DNA from: an uncultured Clostridium sp.
GTDB lineage: Bacteria > Bacillota > Clostridia > Clostridiales > Clostridiaceae
Direction of reading: 5' to 3'
Assembly (NCBI GenBank): GCA_934746015.1
Contig: CAKVEW010000034.1
Location: 1-34,243 of the forward strand
Length of the DNA: 34,243 bases
Part shown: positions 24,275-32,805 of the stretch, one piece after another
How the letters are laid out: each line of letters opens with the position of its first letter
Position numbering within the stretch: position 1 is the first letter of the stretch
Program-made: the position numbers and the translations under genes
The notes under the pieces: generated by a model
The model's database searches: none
Told to the model about the DNA's origin: nothing
Seen by the model: only the letters and a program-made list of their open reading frames with translations

Positions 24275-25131
24275 AATGATTTAACAAATTCAGAATTAAT
24301 TTTATAAAATGAATCTAAATAACTAACATAAATTGGAAGTTTAATAGATAAATCACTAATTTTAATTATTTTAATGTTAGGTAACGAATGATAATTATTA
24401 TATATACTAGCAGGGATAAATGTAGCAGCTTTACTAGATGAAACACCTTTCAAAGCTGAAAAATAAGAATTGGTGCTGTATAAGATATTGGAAGAATCCA
24501 AAAACTTATTATCATAATTAAATTCATTACATAAAAGATTTCTTAAACAATTTTTATCAGAGGACAATATTAAAGGAAGATCAAATATCTCATCTTTCTT
24601 TATAGAATTTGTTTGAAAATTTTTACCTGCAACTAAAAGGATTTCATCATGTCCAATTAATTTAGTAGATAAACCGTTAGTATTTTCAGGTTTAGTGTAA
24701 CAAATAAAAATATCACATAAGTTATTAGATAGATTAGATCTTGAACAACAATCTATTGTATTAAGGTTAATTGTATAAGAAGAAAAGTTTTTCTTTAACC
24801 TAGAAATAGCCATAGGTAAAAGGGTTAATCCTATTGATTCAACAGCTTCAATAGATACATATTTTTTCTTGTTTATTGAATTCAACAATTCTTCTTGCAT
24901 TTTATCATAAGAAGTTAAAATTGATTCAGCATACTTGAATAATATTTCACCTTCAGAAGTTAAGGATACTCCTTTATTTGTTCTGTTAAAAAGTTGGACA
25001 TTTAGTTTATTTTCTAGTTTTGAAATTTGTTGGCTAAGTGCAGATTGTGAAATATGCGAATTTTTTGCAACAGTTGAAATACTTTTGGAGTTAGCAACTT
25101 GGAAAAAATAATTTAAGCTATCAATATGCAT
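24244..25131 (-). CDS. LysR-family transcriptional regulator
   Basis: 295 residues, typical length. N-terminal winged helix at about 1-60: LNYFFQVANSKSISTVAKNSHISQSALSQQISKLENKL-type layout, clear LysR signature, then LFNRTNKGVSLTSEGEILF. The C-terminal effector-binding domain is divergent and gives no ligand. GGAGA precedes the ATG. It is convergent with dmkB and divergent, across 129 bases, from the solute-binding protein gene, which is the usual first target for a LysR protein. Control of the electron-export genes is possible but not shown. Confidence 0.92.
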   Translation of the reverse strand: MHIDSLNYFFQVANSKSISTVAKNSHISQSALSQQISKLENKLNVQLFNRTNKGVSLTSEGEILFKYAESILTSYDKMQEELLNSINKKKYVSIEAVESIGLTLLPMAISRLKKNFSSYTINLNTIDCCSRSNLSNNLCDIFICYTKPENTNGLSTKLIGHDEILLVAGKNFQTNSIKKDEIFDLPLILSSDKNCLRNLLCNEFNYDNKFLDSSNILYSTNSYFSALKGVSSSKAATFIPASIYNNYHSLPNIKIIKISDLSIKLPIYVSYLDSFYKINSEFVKSLKNILKGYLN

Positions 25132-25260
25132 AACAATCTCCTATCTTAAAATCTATATATTAGATTATTATAGTATAATAATTTGCAAAAATCAAAGTTT
25201 ATTATTTTTAAAATAATAAAAGAATAGTGTATAATTTATTTAAGGTTAGGATGTGAAAAT

Positions 25261-26379
25261 ATGAAAATTAGAAAAAGAATATTTTTTTTATTTATAATTG
25301 GGCTTTTTATTATTTTTTCCATAAATTTATTATTAAGTAAATCTAATAGAGGAGATTTAAAAGGAGATATAGTTGTATGGTCAGAGGAAAAATACTACAA
25401 TTATTTCCTTAAAATTGCTAATGAATTTAAAGAACGTAATAGAAAAGTAAATATAAAGGTTGTAAATATAGAATCTGAAGAGTACTTAGATAAAGTGCTT
25501 AATTTAAATGAAAAAGAATTACCTAACATAGTACAATTGAATTTTATGGAAATAGAAAAGATTAAAGAAAAAATAGATTTTTTAGAAGAAAATAAAAATA
25601 TAATTGAAACATATAATAAAAATTTTAAGGATAGTAGACTACAAGAAGTGAAAATAGATGGTGATTATTATGCAATTCCATTTGAATCTAATCCAATTGC
25701 ATTATATGTTAGAAGTGATATTTTAAATAAATATGGATATGAAGTTTCAGAATTAAATACTTGGAATGATTTAATAAAAGTAGGAACTGAAATTAAAACT
25801 AAAAGTAATGGAGAATTTAACATATTTTCAAAAGAAGATAAAGCTAATATTGAGTTATTAATGAGTTCTCAATTAGTAGACTCTCAAGATAATGTTTATA
25901 CTAAAGCGGATATATTAAAAGAAATTAACGGGATATTTAATGATGAATTTGTAGCTGAAGATAATAATTATCTATATAGGATATCATCATTGGATTTTTA
26001 TAGAGATATTGTTGAGGGAAATGAATTAGGAACATGGTTGTGTAAAAATCCACCTAGTTATAAAATTGGAGAAAATAAATTATATGACCTAGGAGGTAAA
26101 AACTTAGTTGCCATAAATGTTGAAAAAAATAGAGAAGCAATTAAGGAATTTATAGCTTTTGCAGCTACTAATAAGGACTTACTATCAAAGGAACTTAAAG
26201 ATAATAAATTCTTTCCTAGTTCTTTATATTCATTAAATATTAAAGAAAAGGAAGTTAAGAAAGAAAATATAGAAGGAAGTAGCCCATTCTTAATATTAGA
26301 TAATATAGTTGAACGGGCTCCAAGTATAAGAAATTATGATAAGCTAAAAGAAATATTATACGAGAATTATTATAATTAA
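25261..26379 (+). CDS. Family 1 extracellular solute-binding protein, membrane-anchored, orphan
   Basis: 372 residues. A basic start and one hydrophobic segment (about 7-25) without a lipobox Cys suggest a membrane anchor rather than lipidation. The mature part shows the sugar-binding-protein pattern: GDIVVWSEEKYYNYFLKIANEF, PNIVQLNF, YAIPFESNPIALYVRSDIL and TWNDLIKVGTEI. Typical members are about 400-450 residues; this one is short. No ABC permease or ATPase gene is near, so it may serve another transporter or act as a receptor. A TATAAT at 25230-25235 is a likely -10. The stop codon overlaps the stop of the opposing glycosyltransferase gene by 3 bases. Confidence 0.82.
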   Translation: MKIRKRIFFLFIIGLFIIFSINLLLSKSNRGDLKGDIVVWSEEKYYNYFLKIANEFKERNRKVNIKVVNIESEEYLDKVLNLNEKELPNIVQLNFMEIEKIKEKIDFLEENKNIIETYNKNFKDSRLQEVKIDGDYYAIPFESNPIALYVRSDILNKYGYEVSELNTWNDLIKVGTEIKTKSNGEFNIFSKEDKANIELLMSSQLVDSQDNVYTKADILKEINGIFNDEFVAEDNNYLYRISSLDFYRDIVEGNELGTWLCKNPPSYKIGENKLYDLGGKNLVAINVEKNREAIKEFIAFAATNKDLLSKELKDNKFFPSSLYSLNIKEKEVKKENIEGSSPFLILDNIVERAPSIRNYDKLKEILYENYYN

Positions 26380-27497
26380 GAATTATATATTTTGTTATAA
26401 GCCTCTAATGTTTTTATGGCAGTATTTTTCCATGAAAATTGGAGGCTTCTTTCATAGCCCTTTTTAGATAGTGTATCTTTTAAATCATCATCATTTAGTA
26501 AAATTACTAAAGATTCCTCTAATTCACTTCTATTTAAAGGATTAATTAATAAGCAGGAATCACCAGTAACCTCTGGTATAGAAGTTACATTAGAAGTTAT
26601 AACAGGTGTCTTACAGCACATGGCTTCTAGTGGTGGTAAACCGAAGCCTTCATATAGAGAAGGATACACAAATGCTTCAGCGCCATTGTAGAGAGTAGGT
26701 AATAATTCATCTTCTACAAACTCTGTAAAAATAATATTTTCACCAAAATTCAATGTTTTAGATAGTTCTAGAAGCTTTTTCCCTTCATCTTTAACCGAGC
26801 CTGCCAAAAGTAAAATATAAGGTTTTTTTAAATCTTTATAAATCTTATCAAATGATAGAATTAAATCCTTAGCATTTTTTCTTCTACTGAATCCACCTAT
26901 GTATAAAATATAATCTTTTGAAAAATTAAATCTTTTTTGTATATGCTTTTTGCAAGTATCTTTATCTAAAGGTTTGAAATTAGAATTTGCAGCTAAAGGT
27001 GTAACATATACCTTATCCTCAGGAATATGATTGAAAAATTTTAATATATCTTTCTTAGAGTATTCTGATACAGTTAGAATTCCCTTTGAGTTATCAATTA
27101 TAGTTGGCATAGTTCTAATGAATCTTTCAAGATATCCTCTCCCAGTGGTTTCAGGTAATACATAGGGAATTAAATCATGAATAGTTACAACACAATTTGT
27201 ATTATAACTATTACAAAGACCCATCCCGTTTTGAGGAATATGATGAAGATCTATATTATTATTTTTTAAGAAATTTGGAAAATAATAATTTTCATAAAAG
27301 CTTCCATGTTTACTAGAAGTAAAAACTATGTTGCAATTATCTTTTTTATATTCTTCGTAGTTTTTTCCAGTCCAAAAAAGAGTAAATTCATTTTCTTTAT
27401 CTATATTAAGTAATTCTTTAACTAAATTTTCGGTGTAAGTTCCTATACCTGTTCCATTATATAAGTTTATTCCTCTAGCATCTATGGAAATTTTCAT
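26376..27497 (-). CDS. GT4-family glycosyltransferase (CotSA-like), copy 1
   Basis: 373 residues. GT-B fold: N-terminal MKISIDARG and GTGIGTYTENLVKEL; VTIHDLIP (H107), SEYSKKD; the nucleotide-sugar domain with GGFSRRKN (201-208) and the EX7E motif in YEGFGLPPLEAM (E283, E291). It should transfer a sugar from a nucleotide donor. B. subtilis CotSA, a spore coat protein, belongs to this family and pairs with CotS; here the gene is divergent from a CotS-family kinase 123 bases away, so a spore-coat or spore-glycan role is inferred. AGGAGGG precedes the ATG. A paralogue lies at 30487-31605 in the same arrangement. Confidence 0.88.
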   Translation of the reverse strand: MKISIDARGINLYNGTGIGTYTENLVKELLNIDKENEFTLFWTGKNYEEYKKDNCNIVFTSSKHGSFYENYYFPNFLKNNNIDLHHIPQNGMGLCNSYNTNCVVTIHDLIPYVLPETTGRGYLERFIRTMPTIIDNSKGILTVSEYSKKDILKFFNHIPEDKVYVTPLAANSNFKPLDKDTCKKHIQKRFNFSKDYILYIGGFSRRKNAKDLILSFDKIYKDLKKPYILLLAGSVKDEGKKLLELSKTLNFGENIIFTEFVEDELLPTLYNGAEAFVYPSLYEGFGLPPLEAMCCKTPVITSNVTSIPEVTGDSCLLINPLNRSELEESLVILLNDDDLKDTLSKKGYERSLQFSWKNTAIKTLEAYNKIYNS

Positions 27498-27564
27498 AGT
27501 AGCCCTCCTAAAATTATCCTTTATATTATAGATATTATTAATTATTTAATTCTATGATATAAAC

Positions 27565-27602
27565 ACAATAAAATAAGTAAGTCCATATAATAACATATAA
27601 TA
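27565..27602 (+). promoter_or_regulatory. Candidate sigma-K promoter for the first CotS-family gene
   Basis: AC (27565-27566), 17 bases, CATATAATA (27584-27592) fits the sigma-K pattern AC-N16/17-CATANNNTA. A second CATATAATA follows at 27594-27602 but without a -35 AC. The start codon is at 27621, after AAGGAG. Confidence 0.5.
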
Positions 27603-27620
27603 AATCTTAAGGAGAAGCCT

Positions 27621-28616
27621 ATGGAGATTTCATATATAAAGAATGAAATTCAGGATAAGTATTTAATAGAAATAGAAACTATAGAGAAGGTTAAAAATAG
27701 CTATAAGATAAAAACAAATGATGGGGATTATGGTATTAAGGTAATTAAATATCAATATCCTCATTTTTATTTTATTCTTTCAGCAATAAGACATTTAAGA
27801 ACTAGAGGATTTAAGAAGATGCCAGAAATAATTAATACTAAAGATAATTTAGAATATATAAGTCTTGGAAATAATTTTTCATATTTAAATAAATGGATAG
27901 ATTCAAAAAGTTGTAACTATAAGAATTTTAGTGACTTAAAGTTAGCATCTGAGACTTTAGGTGAACTTCATAGATGTAGTGAAGGATTCACCTTAAGGCA
28001 TAATATGAGACCTAGAATTGCTTGGTTTTCGTGGATAAAAGTATTTGAAACTAGATGCGATGAAATATTGGATTTCAAAAGAAGAATTTATCAGAAGGCT
28101 TATAAATCTCAGTTTGATGAAACTTATCTACATGCTATTGATGAAGAAATAGAAAGAGGTAAAAGGGCAATAGATGAGATAAGGAGTAATAGATATATAG
28201 AATTGATGAATAAAGAAGTACTTAAGAGAGGTTTCTGCCATCATGATTATGCACATCATAATGTTCTAATAAATGAAAGTAAAGAAATTAATGTAATTGA
28301 TTTTGACTATTGCATACTAGATACTCATATTCATGATTTGGCCTCATTACTAATTAGAGCTATGAAGGATGGTGAATGGAATGAGGAAATTTCCGATGTT
28401 ATATTAAATTCCTATGCAAATACACATAGTTTATTTGATGATGAATTAAGACTTATAAAAGGATTTATAAGGTTTCCCCAGGGGTTTTGGCAAATTGGGT
28501 TGCAGTATTATTGGGAACAGCAACCTTGGGGAGAAGAGTTTCTTATAAACAAATTAAATAAGTATCTAAATGATAGAGACAATAGAGAAAAGTTTTTACA
28601 AAACTTTATTTATTAA
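27621..28616 (+). CDS. CotS-family spore coat kinase-like protein, copy 1
   Basis: 331 residues, aminoglycoside phosphotransferase/HipA-like fold as in CotS/YutH/YsxE. Putative ATP lysine K40 in YGIKVIKY, catalytic loop HHDYAHHN (D209), metal motif DFDYC (227-231). All catalytic residues look intact. CotS-family proteins are made in the mother cell and incorporated into the spore coat; substrates are not known, though a sugar or glycan is plausible given the partner glycosyltransferase. AAGGAG precedes the ATG and a sigma-K-type promoter lies upstream. It heads a three-gene operon with the pseudokinase (11 bases later) and copy 2. Confidence 0.88.
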   Translation: MEISYIKNEIQDKYLIEIETIEKVKNSYKIKTNDGDYGIKVIKYQYPHFYFILSAIRHLRTRGFKKMPEIINTKDNLEYISLGNNFSYLNKWIDSKSCNYKNFSDLKLASETLGELHRCSEGFTLRHNMRPRIAWFSWIKVFETRCDEILDFKRRIYQKAYKSQFDETYLHAIDEEIERGKRAIDEIRSNRYIELMNKEVLKRGFCHHDYAHHNVLINESKEINVIDFDYCILDTHIHDLASLLIRAMKDGEWNEEISDVILNSYANTHSLFDDELRLIKGFIRFPQGFWQIGLQYYWEQQPWGEEFLINKLNKYLNDRDNREKFLQNFIY

Positions 28617-28627
28617 GGAGTGAAAGA

Positions 28628-29380
28628 ATGCAGAAATCAGAATTAAGCTCATATTTAGAAAATAGGAAGATTTATGTTTTAAACAGTAAAATTTCTAAAG
28701 ATAAAAATGAGGATAATAAAGATATATATAAGCAAATTGAAAATATTGTTTTCTTTCACAATAAGATTGGGGAATATAAAGAGAATTTATTTCCAAGGAT
28801 AGGTGCATCTATTGGGAAAGAAGTAAATGTGTATTATTCTCAAATAATATTAATAAGTAAATATATAAAGGAAATAGAAAGTAAAGGTGATTTAAGTTCT
28901 ATAGATTTTTACTTAATAAATAGGGGAGAAACATTAATTGATTTAGGTAAAAAATCATTAAATCATATAAATGCAAATGGATTTAAAAAAATAATTAGCA
29001 GAAGTATGAATAATTATGAAGTATGTTTAACCAGAGTAGATGAAGGAAACTTAAAGGTAGAAGAGGATGGAAGTATAAAAATAGGAACTATTAGATATAT
29101 GACATACAATCTTAAAGAACATGACATATACTCATATATAAAAAAGATTAAAAGGCGAGAAATAAATTTAGATATGGATGATATTATTAATTATTACATT
29201 AGTCTTACTAAGCTTGAAAGCAGTAGTAGAGAATACTTAAGAGCTTTAGTCTCTTATCCAAATGAAGAGCTTAGAATAATTGAAAAATATATTTTGGGAA
29301 AGCTTCACATAGAAGAGGTGGAATTGTTAAGGAGTTTGAATAAGGCTAGAAATTTAGATAGTAATTGTATAATCATTTAA
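28628..29380 (+). CDS. CotS-like pseudokinase, truncated
   Basis: 250 residues, about 80 shorter than its neighbours. The C-terminal two thirds align by eye to the flanking CotS kinases: HDIYSYIKKIKRREI matches HDLASLLIRAMKDGE, and YYISLTKLESSSREYLRALVSYP matches the helix ending in RFP/SFP. In the catalytic loop CHNDLAHHN becomes CLTRVDEGN (C133-N141), so the catalytic Asp is Arg136; DFDYC becomes TIRYM (154-158). The N-lobe with its ATP lysine is missing. Only the structural Asn and hydrophobic frame are kept, so it cannot be a normal kinase. AGGAGTG precedes the ATG. Being between two intact kinases in one operon, it may bind or regulate them, or be a coat structural protein. Confidence 0.72.
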   Translation: MQKSELSSYLENRKIYVLNSKISKDKNEDNKDIYKQIENIVFFHNKIGEYKENLFPRIGASIGKEVNVYYSQIILISKYIKEIESKGDLSSIDFYLINRGETLIDLGKKSLNHINANGFKKIISRSMNNYEVCLTRVDEGNLKVEEDGSIKIGTIRYMTYNLKEHDIYSYIKKIKRREINLDMDDIINYYISLTKLESSSREYLRALVSYPNEELRIIEKYILGKLHIEEVELLRSLNKARNLDSNCIII

Positions 29381-29394
29381 ATAAGGGAGGCAGT

Positions 29395-30441
29395 ATGAAT
29401 AAGTTTAGATATATAGATAATGAAATTTTATGTAAATATGACCTAAGGGAGGAGTTTTTTAATAAGCTAGATTTTGATGTTGAAGATATAATTCCATTAA
29501 GAAAGGTTTTTGTGCTTTTAACAAATGAAGGTAAGAAAATATTAAAGCTTACTGATTCATCAGAGAAGAGAATAGATTTTATAAAAAAAGCATTGAATTA
29601 TTCTTCGGAAAAATATAATAATCTACTAAGTTATTATGAAGATAAGAGTGGAAGATATATTTATAAATCTGGAGAAAATATATATGTGATTTTAAATATG
29701 ATAGAAGGAAGAGAAGCTACATTTAGTAATCCTGTTGAAGTAGAGTTATGCACCAAAGCTATGGCAAATATGCATTTAGCTTCAAGAGGAATATTTAATG
29801 TTTTAAGCACAGATACAGTTAAAGGTAATTTAGGTGAATACTTGCCTCATCAGTTTAATAAAGCAAAGGAAGATCTTATTAATATAAAGGAATATGTTTT
29901 GAAATTCAGACATAAGTTAGATTTCGATATTTTATTTTTGGAAAATGTGGATAAGAATATAAATGAAATACAAAAGTCTATAGAGCTTGTAGCAATGTGC
30001 AATTATAATAGTTTATTAGAAGATTTTAATAAGAGAGTTTTATGTCATAATGATTTAGCTCATCATAATTTTATTGTAGATGGAAATGAGATTAAAATTA
30101 TAGATTTTGATTATTGTAAAATAGATACAAGGGCTATAGATATAGCTAATTTTGCAATTAAAGTTATTAAGAATACCTATTATGATATGGATACTTTTAA
30201 ATTAATTTTAGAATCATATAACTCCATAGATGAACTAAGTAAAGAAGAAATTAAATTAATATATGCCATTTTAAGCTTCCCTAAGGATTTTACAACTATT
30301 ATGAGAGATTATTATTATAGACAAAAGAAGTGGGGATATGAAGTTTTTCTAAATAGGTTAAAGGATAAAATAAATAATGAATTATACAGGGAAGAATTCA
30401 TTAATAAGTTTATTTCAAACTTTAGCCAATATTTTTATTAA
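29395..30441 (+). CDS. CotS-family spore coat kinase-like protein, copy 2
   Basis: 348 residues from ATG 29395, chosen for GGGAGG (29385-29390); the longer reading from TTG 29365 overlaps the preceding gene and lacks a ribosome binding site. Same fold as copy 1: K51-region KKILKL for the ATP lysine, catalytic loop CHNDLAHHN (D220), metal motif DFDYC (237-241). Intact active site. It is the third gene of the CotS operon, 14 bases after the pseudokinase gene, and convergent with the second glycosyltransferase. Likely mother-cell expressed coat protein; the phosphorylated substrate is unknown. Confidence 0.87.
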   Translation: MNKFRYIDNEILCKYDLREEFFNKLDFDVEDIIPLRKVFVLLTNEGKKILKLTDSSEKRIDFIKKALNYSSEKYNNLLSYYEDKSGRYIYKSGENIYVILNMIEGREATFSNPVEVELCTKAMANMHLASRGIFNVLSTDTVKGNLGEYLPHQFNKAKEDLINIKEYVLKFRHKLDFDILFLENVDKNINEIQKSIELVAMCNYNSLLEDFNKRVLCHNDLAHHNFIVDGNEIKIIDFDYCKIDTRAIDIANFAIKVIKNTYYDMDTFKLILESYNSIDELSKEEIKLIYAILSFPKDFTTIMRDYYYRQKKWGYEVFLNRLKDKINNELYREEFINKFISNFSQYFY

Positions 30442-30447
30442 TTAAAT

Positions 30448-30477
30448 AAAGGAGCTGTCTTAAGTGATAGCTCCTTT
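30448..30477. terminator. Bidirectional terminator between CotS copy 2 and glycosyltransferase 2
   Basis: AAAGGAGCTGTC (30448-30459) pairs with GATAGCTCCTTT (30466-30477) with one G-U pair and a 6-base loop. AT-rich tails on both sides. Confidence 0.75.
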
Positions 30478-30486
30478 AAAATCTAT

Positions 30487-31605
30487 TTAAAATTTGATGA
30501 TTTTTTCATAAGCTTGTATTGTAGAATTTGCTGTAATATTCCAAGAATACTTGGAGCTTTGAATAAGGCCTTTTTTAATCATACTCATTCTTAATGAATC
30601 ATCTTGTAATACAATTTCTATAGAATTTTTCAGTTCATTAATATCGTATGGATTAATTAATAAGGCAGATTCATTACATACTTCTGAAAGTGAAGTTACA
30701 TTAGAAGAAATAACTGGGGTGCCACAAGCCATAGCTTCTAAAGGCGGTAAACCAAAACCTTCATAGAAGGAAGGATAAGCTAGGAGTTTTGAGGCATTAT
30801 AAAAAATAGGTAAATTTTCTAGTGGAATAAAATCAGTAAAGATTACATCATCTTCTATATGAAGATCAATTGCTCTCTTTTTATAAAGGCTATATGAAAT
30901 TCCCTTTTTACCTGTTATGACTAATTTAAGATTTTTCCTTATTTCTTTAGATAGAAGTGAAAATGCTTCAATTAATCCTACAATGTTTTTTCTAGGACTA
31001 AACCCCCCTACATAAAGTATAAAATCATCTTTAATATTATATTCTTTTTCTATTATTTTTTTGCATTGACACTTATCTAAAGGCCTATATATATCCTCAG
31101 CAGCAAGATGAGTAACAAAAATTTTATCTTCTGGAAAGTTAAATTCTTTTGCTATATCCTGCTTTGAAAATTCAGAAACTGTTAATATCCCATCACAATT
31201 ATTAATAATTTTAGGAAGCTCATTATTAAAAATGTATAAATATCTGTCACTAACTGTTTCTGGCATTCTCAATGGGATTATATCATGCAACGTAATAGCT
31301 TTGTGACAATTAATATTAGTATATAGTCCAACTCCATTTTGAGGCACATGATAAAGGTCTAGATTATTATCTTCTATAATGTTTGGTACTCTAACTTCGT
31401 CCCAAAAATTTGATGAAGTTGTAGCTCTAACTAAATCAATATTAAAATTATCACTTAAATCTAGAGCTGAATTTTCAGGTAAAAAAACTAAGTAATCATT
31501 AGAATTATCAACTTTATTTATACTATTTATAAGCTGATAAGTATATGTTCCTATACCAGTTCCTCTATACCATTTTGCAGCTCTACCATCTATGCCTATC
31601 TTCAT
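30487..31605 (-). CDS. GT4-family glycosyltransferase (CotSA-like), copy 2
   Basis: 372 residues, clearly a paralogue of the gene at 26376-27497: MKIGIDGRAAKWYRGTGIGT at the start, ITLHDIIPLRMPETVS, SEFSKQDIA, GGFSPRKN and the EX7E motif in YEGFGLPPLEAM. GT-B fold, nucleotide-sugar dependent. AAAGGA precedes the ATG. Upstream on the minus strand there is a candidate sigma-K promoter. It is divergent from CotS copy 3, exactly as copy 1 is from its CotS gene. Proposed role: glycosylation of a spore coat or outer spore component. Confidence 0.88.
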   Translation of the reverse strand: MKIGIDGRAAKWYRGTGIGTYTYQLINSINKVDNSNDYLVFLPENSALDLSDNFNIDLVRATTSSNFWDEVRVPNIIEDNNLDLYHVPQNGVGLYTNINCHKAITLHDIIPLRMPETVSDRYLYIFNNELPKIINNCDGILTVSEFSKQDIAKEFNFPEDKIFVTHLAAEDIYRPLDKCQCKKIIEKEYNIKDDFILYVGGFSPRKNIVGLIEAFSLLSKEIRKNLKLVITGKKGISYSLYKKRAIDLHIEDDVIFTDFIPLENLPIFYNASKLLAYPSFYEGFGLPPLEAMACGTPVISSNVTSLSEVCNESALLINPYDINELKNSIEIVLQDDSLRMSMIKKGLIQSSKYSWNITANSTIQAYEKIIKF

Positions 31606-31634
31606 GATTTAATCCTTTCTCATTGTTTTTAATT

Positions 31635-31662
31635 TATTATATTAAACTTAGGAATAAAATGT
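31635..31662 (-). promoter_or_regulatory. Candidate sigma-K promoter for glycosyltransferase 2
   Basis: On the minus strand AC (31662-31661), 17 bases, AATATAATA (31643-31635) differs from the sigma-K -10 CATANNNTA by one base. The start codon is 30 bases further on. Confidence 0.38.
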
Positions 31663-31710
31663 TAATAAAAGAATAAATATAGTCATATAAATATAAAGGG
31701 GGTGAGGGTT

Positions 31711-32712
31711 ATGATGAGAGAATTTGAAATAGAAAGACAATTTGATATCAAAATTGAAGCTTTAAAAGCTAATAAAGGAGTCTATTATCTGAAGACAAAT
31801 AAAGGAGAAAAATGCTTAAAGAAAATTAATTATGGACCTCAAAAACTATTATTTGTTTACGGAGCTAAGGAACATCTAATTAGAAATGGATTTAATACCG
31901 TTGATAAGTATGATTTGAACATAGAAGGGGAACCATATGCCCTAGTAAATGAAGATATTTATACTTTATCCCAGTGGATAGAGGGAAGAGAATGTGACTT
32001 TCATAACATAGAAGAAGTGAAATTAGCAGCTAGTACTCTCGCTATGCTACATGAGGCATCTAAGGGATATGATCCTCCTGAGAACTCAAAGCTAAAGAGT
32101 GATTTAGGAAGATGGACTCATCTTATGAATAAGAGGATTAAATCATTAGATAAGATGAGAGATATGGTAAGGAAGAAAAATAATAAAAATGACTTTGATT
32201 TATTGTATATAAAATCAATGGATTTTTATAAGGAAATTGGTAAAAAGGCTCTAAAAGCTTTAGAAGAATCAGAATATATTAGGTTATGTGAAATAGCGGA
32301 AAATGAAAAGAGTTTCTGTCACCATGATTTTACTTATCATAATATAATATTAGATGAGAATAATAACTGTAATGTAATAGACTTTGACTATTGTAAGAGA
32401 GAAGTTAGAACCTTTGATATATCAAATTTTATGGTGAAAGTATTAAAACGAGTTAATTGGGATATAGACTTTGCAAATGCTATAATAGAGTCTTATAACA
32501 CAGTTTCACCTTTATTAGAAATAGAATATAAAGTTTTATATGCCTATTTACAATTTCCTCAAAGATATTGGAGACTTGCTAATAGATATTATTATAATGA
32601 AGTTAATTGGGGTCAAAATACATTTGGAAGCAAATTAGAGTCAATAATTAATGAGCAAGAAGCCATGCTTAAGTTCTTAGATGAATTTAAAAATAAATAT
32701 ATCTTAAGTTAG
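31711..32712 (+). CDS. CotS-family spore coat kinase-like protein, copy 3
   Basis: 333 residues from ATG 31711 (an ATG follows at once at 31714). GGGGGTGAGG just upstream fits as ribosome binding site, so the GTG at 31702 is rejected. K37 in KCLKKIN as the ATP lysine, catalytic loop CHHDFTYHN (D206), metal motif DFDYC (224-228). Active site intact. Divergent from glycosyltransferase 2 and followed by a terminator and yabG. Similar in sequence and layout to copy 1, which supports a duplicated glycosyltransferase/CotS module. Confidence 0.88.
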   Translation: MMREFEIERQFDIKIEALKANKGVYYLKTNKGEKCLKKINYGPQKLLFVYGAKEHLIRNGFNTVDKYDLNIEGEPYALVNEDIYTLSQWIEGRECDFHNIEEVKLAASTLAMLHEASKGYDPPENSKLKSDLGRWTHLMNKRIKSLDKMRDMVRKKNNKNDFDLLYIKSMDFYKEIGKKALKALEESEYIRLCEIAENEKSFCHHDFTYHNIILDENNNCNVIDFDYCKREVRTFDISNFMVKVLKRVNWDIDFANAIIESYNTVSPLLEIEYKVLYAYLQFPQRYWRLANRYYYNEVNWGQNTFGSKLESIINEQEAMLKFLDEFKNKYILS

Positions 32713-32742
32713 AAAAGTGCCATTGGCACTTTTTTATTTTTG
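32713..32742 (+). terminator. Terminator after CotS copy 3
   Basis: AAAAGTGCC (32713-32721), loop ATT, GGCACTTTT (32725-32733), then a T-rich tail. It starts directly after the stop codon. Confidence 0.88.
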
Positions 32743-32749
32743 TCTAAGT

Positions 32750-32777
32750 ACAAATACAGATAATTCGACATAGGATA
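32750..32777 (+). promoter_or_regulatory. Sigma-K promoter of yabG
   Basis: AC (32750-32751), 17 bases, CATAGGATA (32769-32777) matches AC-N16/17-CATANNNTA fully. yabG is known to be sigma-K dependent in Bacillus subtilis, which agrees. Confidence 0.65.
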
Positions 32778-32805
32778 ATATGAAATAATAACTTAGAGGT
32801 AAAAA

